Shown here in pieces: positions 16,325-17,321 of a stretch of DNA of 17,321 nt. How positions within the stretch are numbered: the first letter of the stretch is position 1; each line of letters opens with the position of its first letter. Made by a program: the position numbers and the translations under genes. The stretch is from Cytophagaceae bacterium UBA6715 (GTDB taxonomy: Bacteria > Bacteroidota > Bacteroidia > Cytophagales > Spirosomataceae): NCBI GenBank assembly GCA_002454335.1, contig DKIP01000009.1:40989-58309 (forward strand). The letters run 5' to 3'. The notes under the pieces were generated by a model. It did not search any database. It was not told the DNA's origin and worked only from the letters and a program-made list of their open reading frames with translations.

Positions 16325-17203
16325 ATGGAAAGAAGACATTTCCTAAAGCAATCGAGTGCCTATCTTGCGGGCTCGCTCTTTTTACCCTCCCTTTTTAAGG
16401 CTACTCCGCGTCCGATGGGCGTTCAGTTGTTTACGCTATTCATGACCTTGGATCAGGATGTGAAGGGGAATATGCAGAAAATTGCGCATTTGGGGTATAA
16501 GGATATTGAGTCGGCCTTCAGTCGGGTCGGTGGATTTTATGGCATGTCGGCCATGGAGTTTTCGGATTTAAATAAATCATTAGGAATGAACTGGGTTTCC
16601 CATCATGTGGTGGGGGCACCCTTCAAGCCACGTCCGGGATTTGATACGTCGAAGATGCCTCGTATGAATAATTTGCGGGATGATGCGCAAGCGATTGTGG
16701 ATTCCTTGAAAGGGACAACGGTTAAGTATTTGGTTTGTGCCAATATTCCAATTGGTTCGAAGGAAGAGGTGACTGAAGCAGTTCAGATACTAACAAAAGC
16801 AGGTAAAATTGCCAATGCTGCCGGTCTGACCTTGTGCTACCACAATCACGATAAAGAATTTGAATTAGTGGATGGCCAGAAGGCATTCGATGTATTCTCA
16901 AAAGAGATTCCGGCCGATTTATTAAAATTTGAATTGGATTTGGGTTGGGCGACGAAAGCTGGTGTAGATCCGGTGGAATTGTTCAAAGCGCAGCCAGGTC
17001 GTTTCCCATTGTGTCATATCAAGGACTTCGATGAAGGATTTAAAAACATCGTTCCAGCAGGTTCTGGTATTGTGAATTTCAAACGTATTTTGGATGCCGC
17101 TTCAATCGGTGGTTTGAAACATTTCTTCATCGAGCATGATATGCCAAAAGATGCGATCGAAAGTTTGACAATCGGGAAGAAAAATATAGGGCCTTTGTTG
17201 TAA
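16325..17203 (+). CDS. Tat-exported xylose-isomerase-like TIM-barrel protein (sugar phosphate isomerase/epimerase family)
   Basis: Encodes 292 residues. The N terminus MERRHFLKQSSAYLAGSLFLPSLF has a twin-arginine motif (RRHFLK) and a hydrophobic stretch, indicating folded export to the periplasm. The TIM-barrel core begins with MGVQLFTL (31-38). Conserved family segments are YHNHDKEF (172-179), FELDLGWATKAG (202-213), HIKDFDEG (231-238) and FFIEHD (267-272). D205, H231 and E270 are likely metal ligands. The family covers isomerases, epimerases and lyases acting on sugars, inositol and keto-glycosides, and this member's reaction is unknown. It lies 63 bp after the esterase/pectinesterase gene on the same strand and near a Gfo/Idh/MocA oxidoreductase, a partner family in keto-sugar routes. 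A strong terminator follows the TAA stop. Confidence 0.9.
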   Translation: MERRHFLKQSSAYLAGSLFLPSLFKATPRPMGVQLFTLFMTLDQDVKGNMQKIAHLGYKDIESAFSRVGGFYGMSAMEFSDLNKSLGMNWVSHHVVGAPFKPRPGFDTSKMPRMNNLRDDAQAIVDSLKGTTVKYLVCANIPIGSKEEVTEAVQILTKAGKIANAAGLTLCYHNHDKEFELVDGQKAFDVFSKEIPADLLKFELDLGWATKAGVDPVELFKAQPGRFPLCHIKDFDEGFKNIVPAGSGIVNFKRILDAASIGGLKHFFIEHDMPKDAIESLTIGKKNIGPLL

Positions 17204-17228
17204 AAATAGATTAATGAGTGATTCTTTG

Positions 17229-17259
17229 AAAGCGCGAGATGTATGTCTCGCGCTTTTTT
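17229..17259 (+). terminator. Rho-independent terminator after TIM-barrel gene
   Basis: A perfect 9-bp stem, AGCGCGAGA (17231-17239) with TCTCGCGCT (17246-17254), is extended by A:T pairs. It has a 6-nt loop and a T-run to 17259. It ends the esterase/isomerase transcription unit. Confidence 0.92.
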
Positions 17260-17262
17260 ATT

Positions 17263-17302
17263 CCCCTGGGTTAAAACCTAGGACCCCAGGCTAAAGCCAG
17301 GG
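17263..17302. repeat. REP-like palindromic element
   Basis: CCCTGG (17264-17269) is inverted as CCAGGG (17297-17302), and CCTGGG (17265-17270) also pairs with CCCAGG (17285-17290). Small inner hairpins are GGTT-AA-AACC (17269-17278) and GGC-TAAA-GCC (17289-17298). The element lies just after a terminator in non-coding DNA. It resembles repetitive extragenic palindromes, but only one copy is in the window. Confidence 0.45.
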
Positions 17303-17321
17303 TTTTTAAATCTAAAGTTTT

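Overview
The window looks like chromosomal DNA of a member of the Bacteroidota. It carries two SusC/SusD-type outer-membrane uptake pairs, lipoprotein and Sec signal peptides ending in AQ, A/T-rich gene starts without clear Shine-Dalgarno sequences, and hairpin-plus-T-run terminators. The gene style (secreted M13 and S9 peptidases, a Gfo/Idh/MocA oxidoreductase, a Tat-exported xylose-isomerase-like protein) fits a free-living Cytophagales-like bacterium. That placement is inference and cannot be settled from this window.

Layout. 1-3855: a SusC-type TonB-dependent transporter cut off by the left window edge, followed by its SusD-type lipoprotein (SusD-like_2 style) and a terminator. 4025-8638: a complete second susC/susD pair of different subfamilies, ended by two hairpins. 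8639-8974: a gene-free stretch holding those terminators, a degenerate tandem repeat of about 74 bp, a minus-strand terminator and a short heptamer repeat. 8975-11002 (minus) and 11047-13083 (plus): a divergent pair of secreted peptidases, M13 metallopeptidase and S9 serine peptidase, only 44 bp apart. 13081-13223: a heptamer-repeat region forming a long inverted repeat between two convergent genes. 13221-14291 (minus): a Gfo/Idh/MocA oxidoreductase. 14360-16261 (plus): a secreted fusion of an alpha/beta-hydrolase esterase and a pectinesterase-like beta-helix. 16325-17203 (plus): a Tat-exported TIM-barrel sugar isomerase/epimerase-like protein, then a terminator and a REP-like palindromic element.

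How it may work together. The SusCD pairs would bind and import oligomers across the outer membrane. The bifunctional esterase would strip acyl and methyl groups from a pectin-like polysaccharide. The oxidoreductase and TIM-barrel protein belong to families often involved in sugar or keto-sugar conversion. The two peptidases probably handle peptides in the periplasm. The shared pectin theme is inference, because no polysaccharide lyase, glycoside hydrolase or regulator is visible here.

The least ordinary signal is non-coding. Three genes in the window end in TAG (M13, S9 and Gfo/Idh/MocA), and each TAG runs directly into TAG-containing repeats of 7 bp. The five genes ending in TAA do not show this. 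At the convergent S9/oxidoreductase junction the two heptamer tracts face each other and can fold into a stem of about 28 bp. I found no CRISPR array, tRNA, rRNA, transposase or recognisable new defence system.
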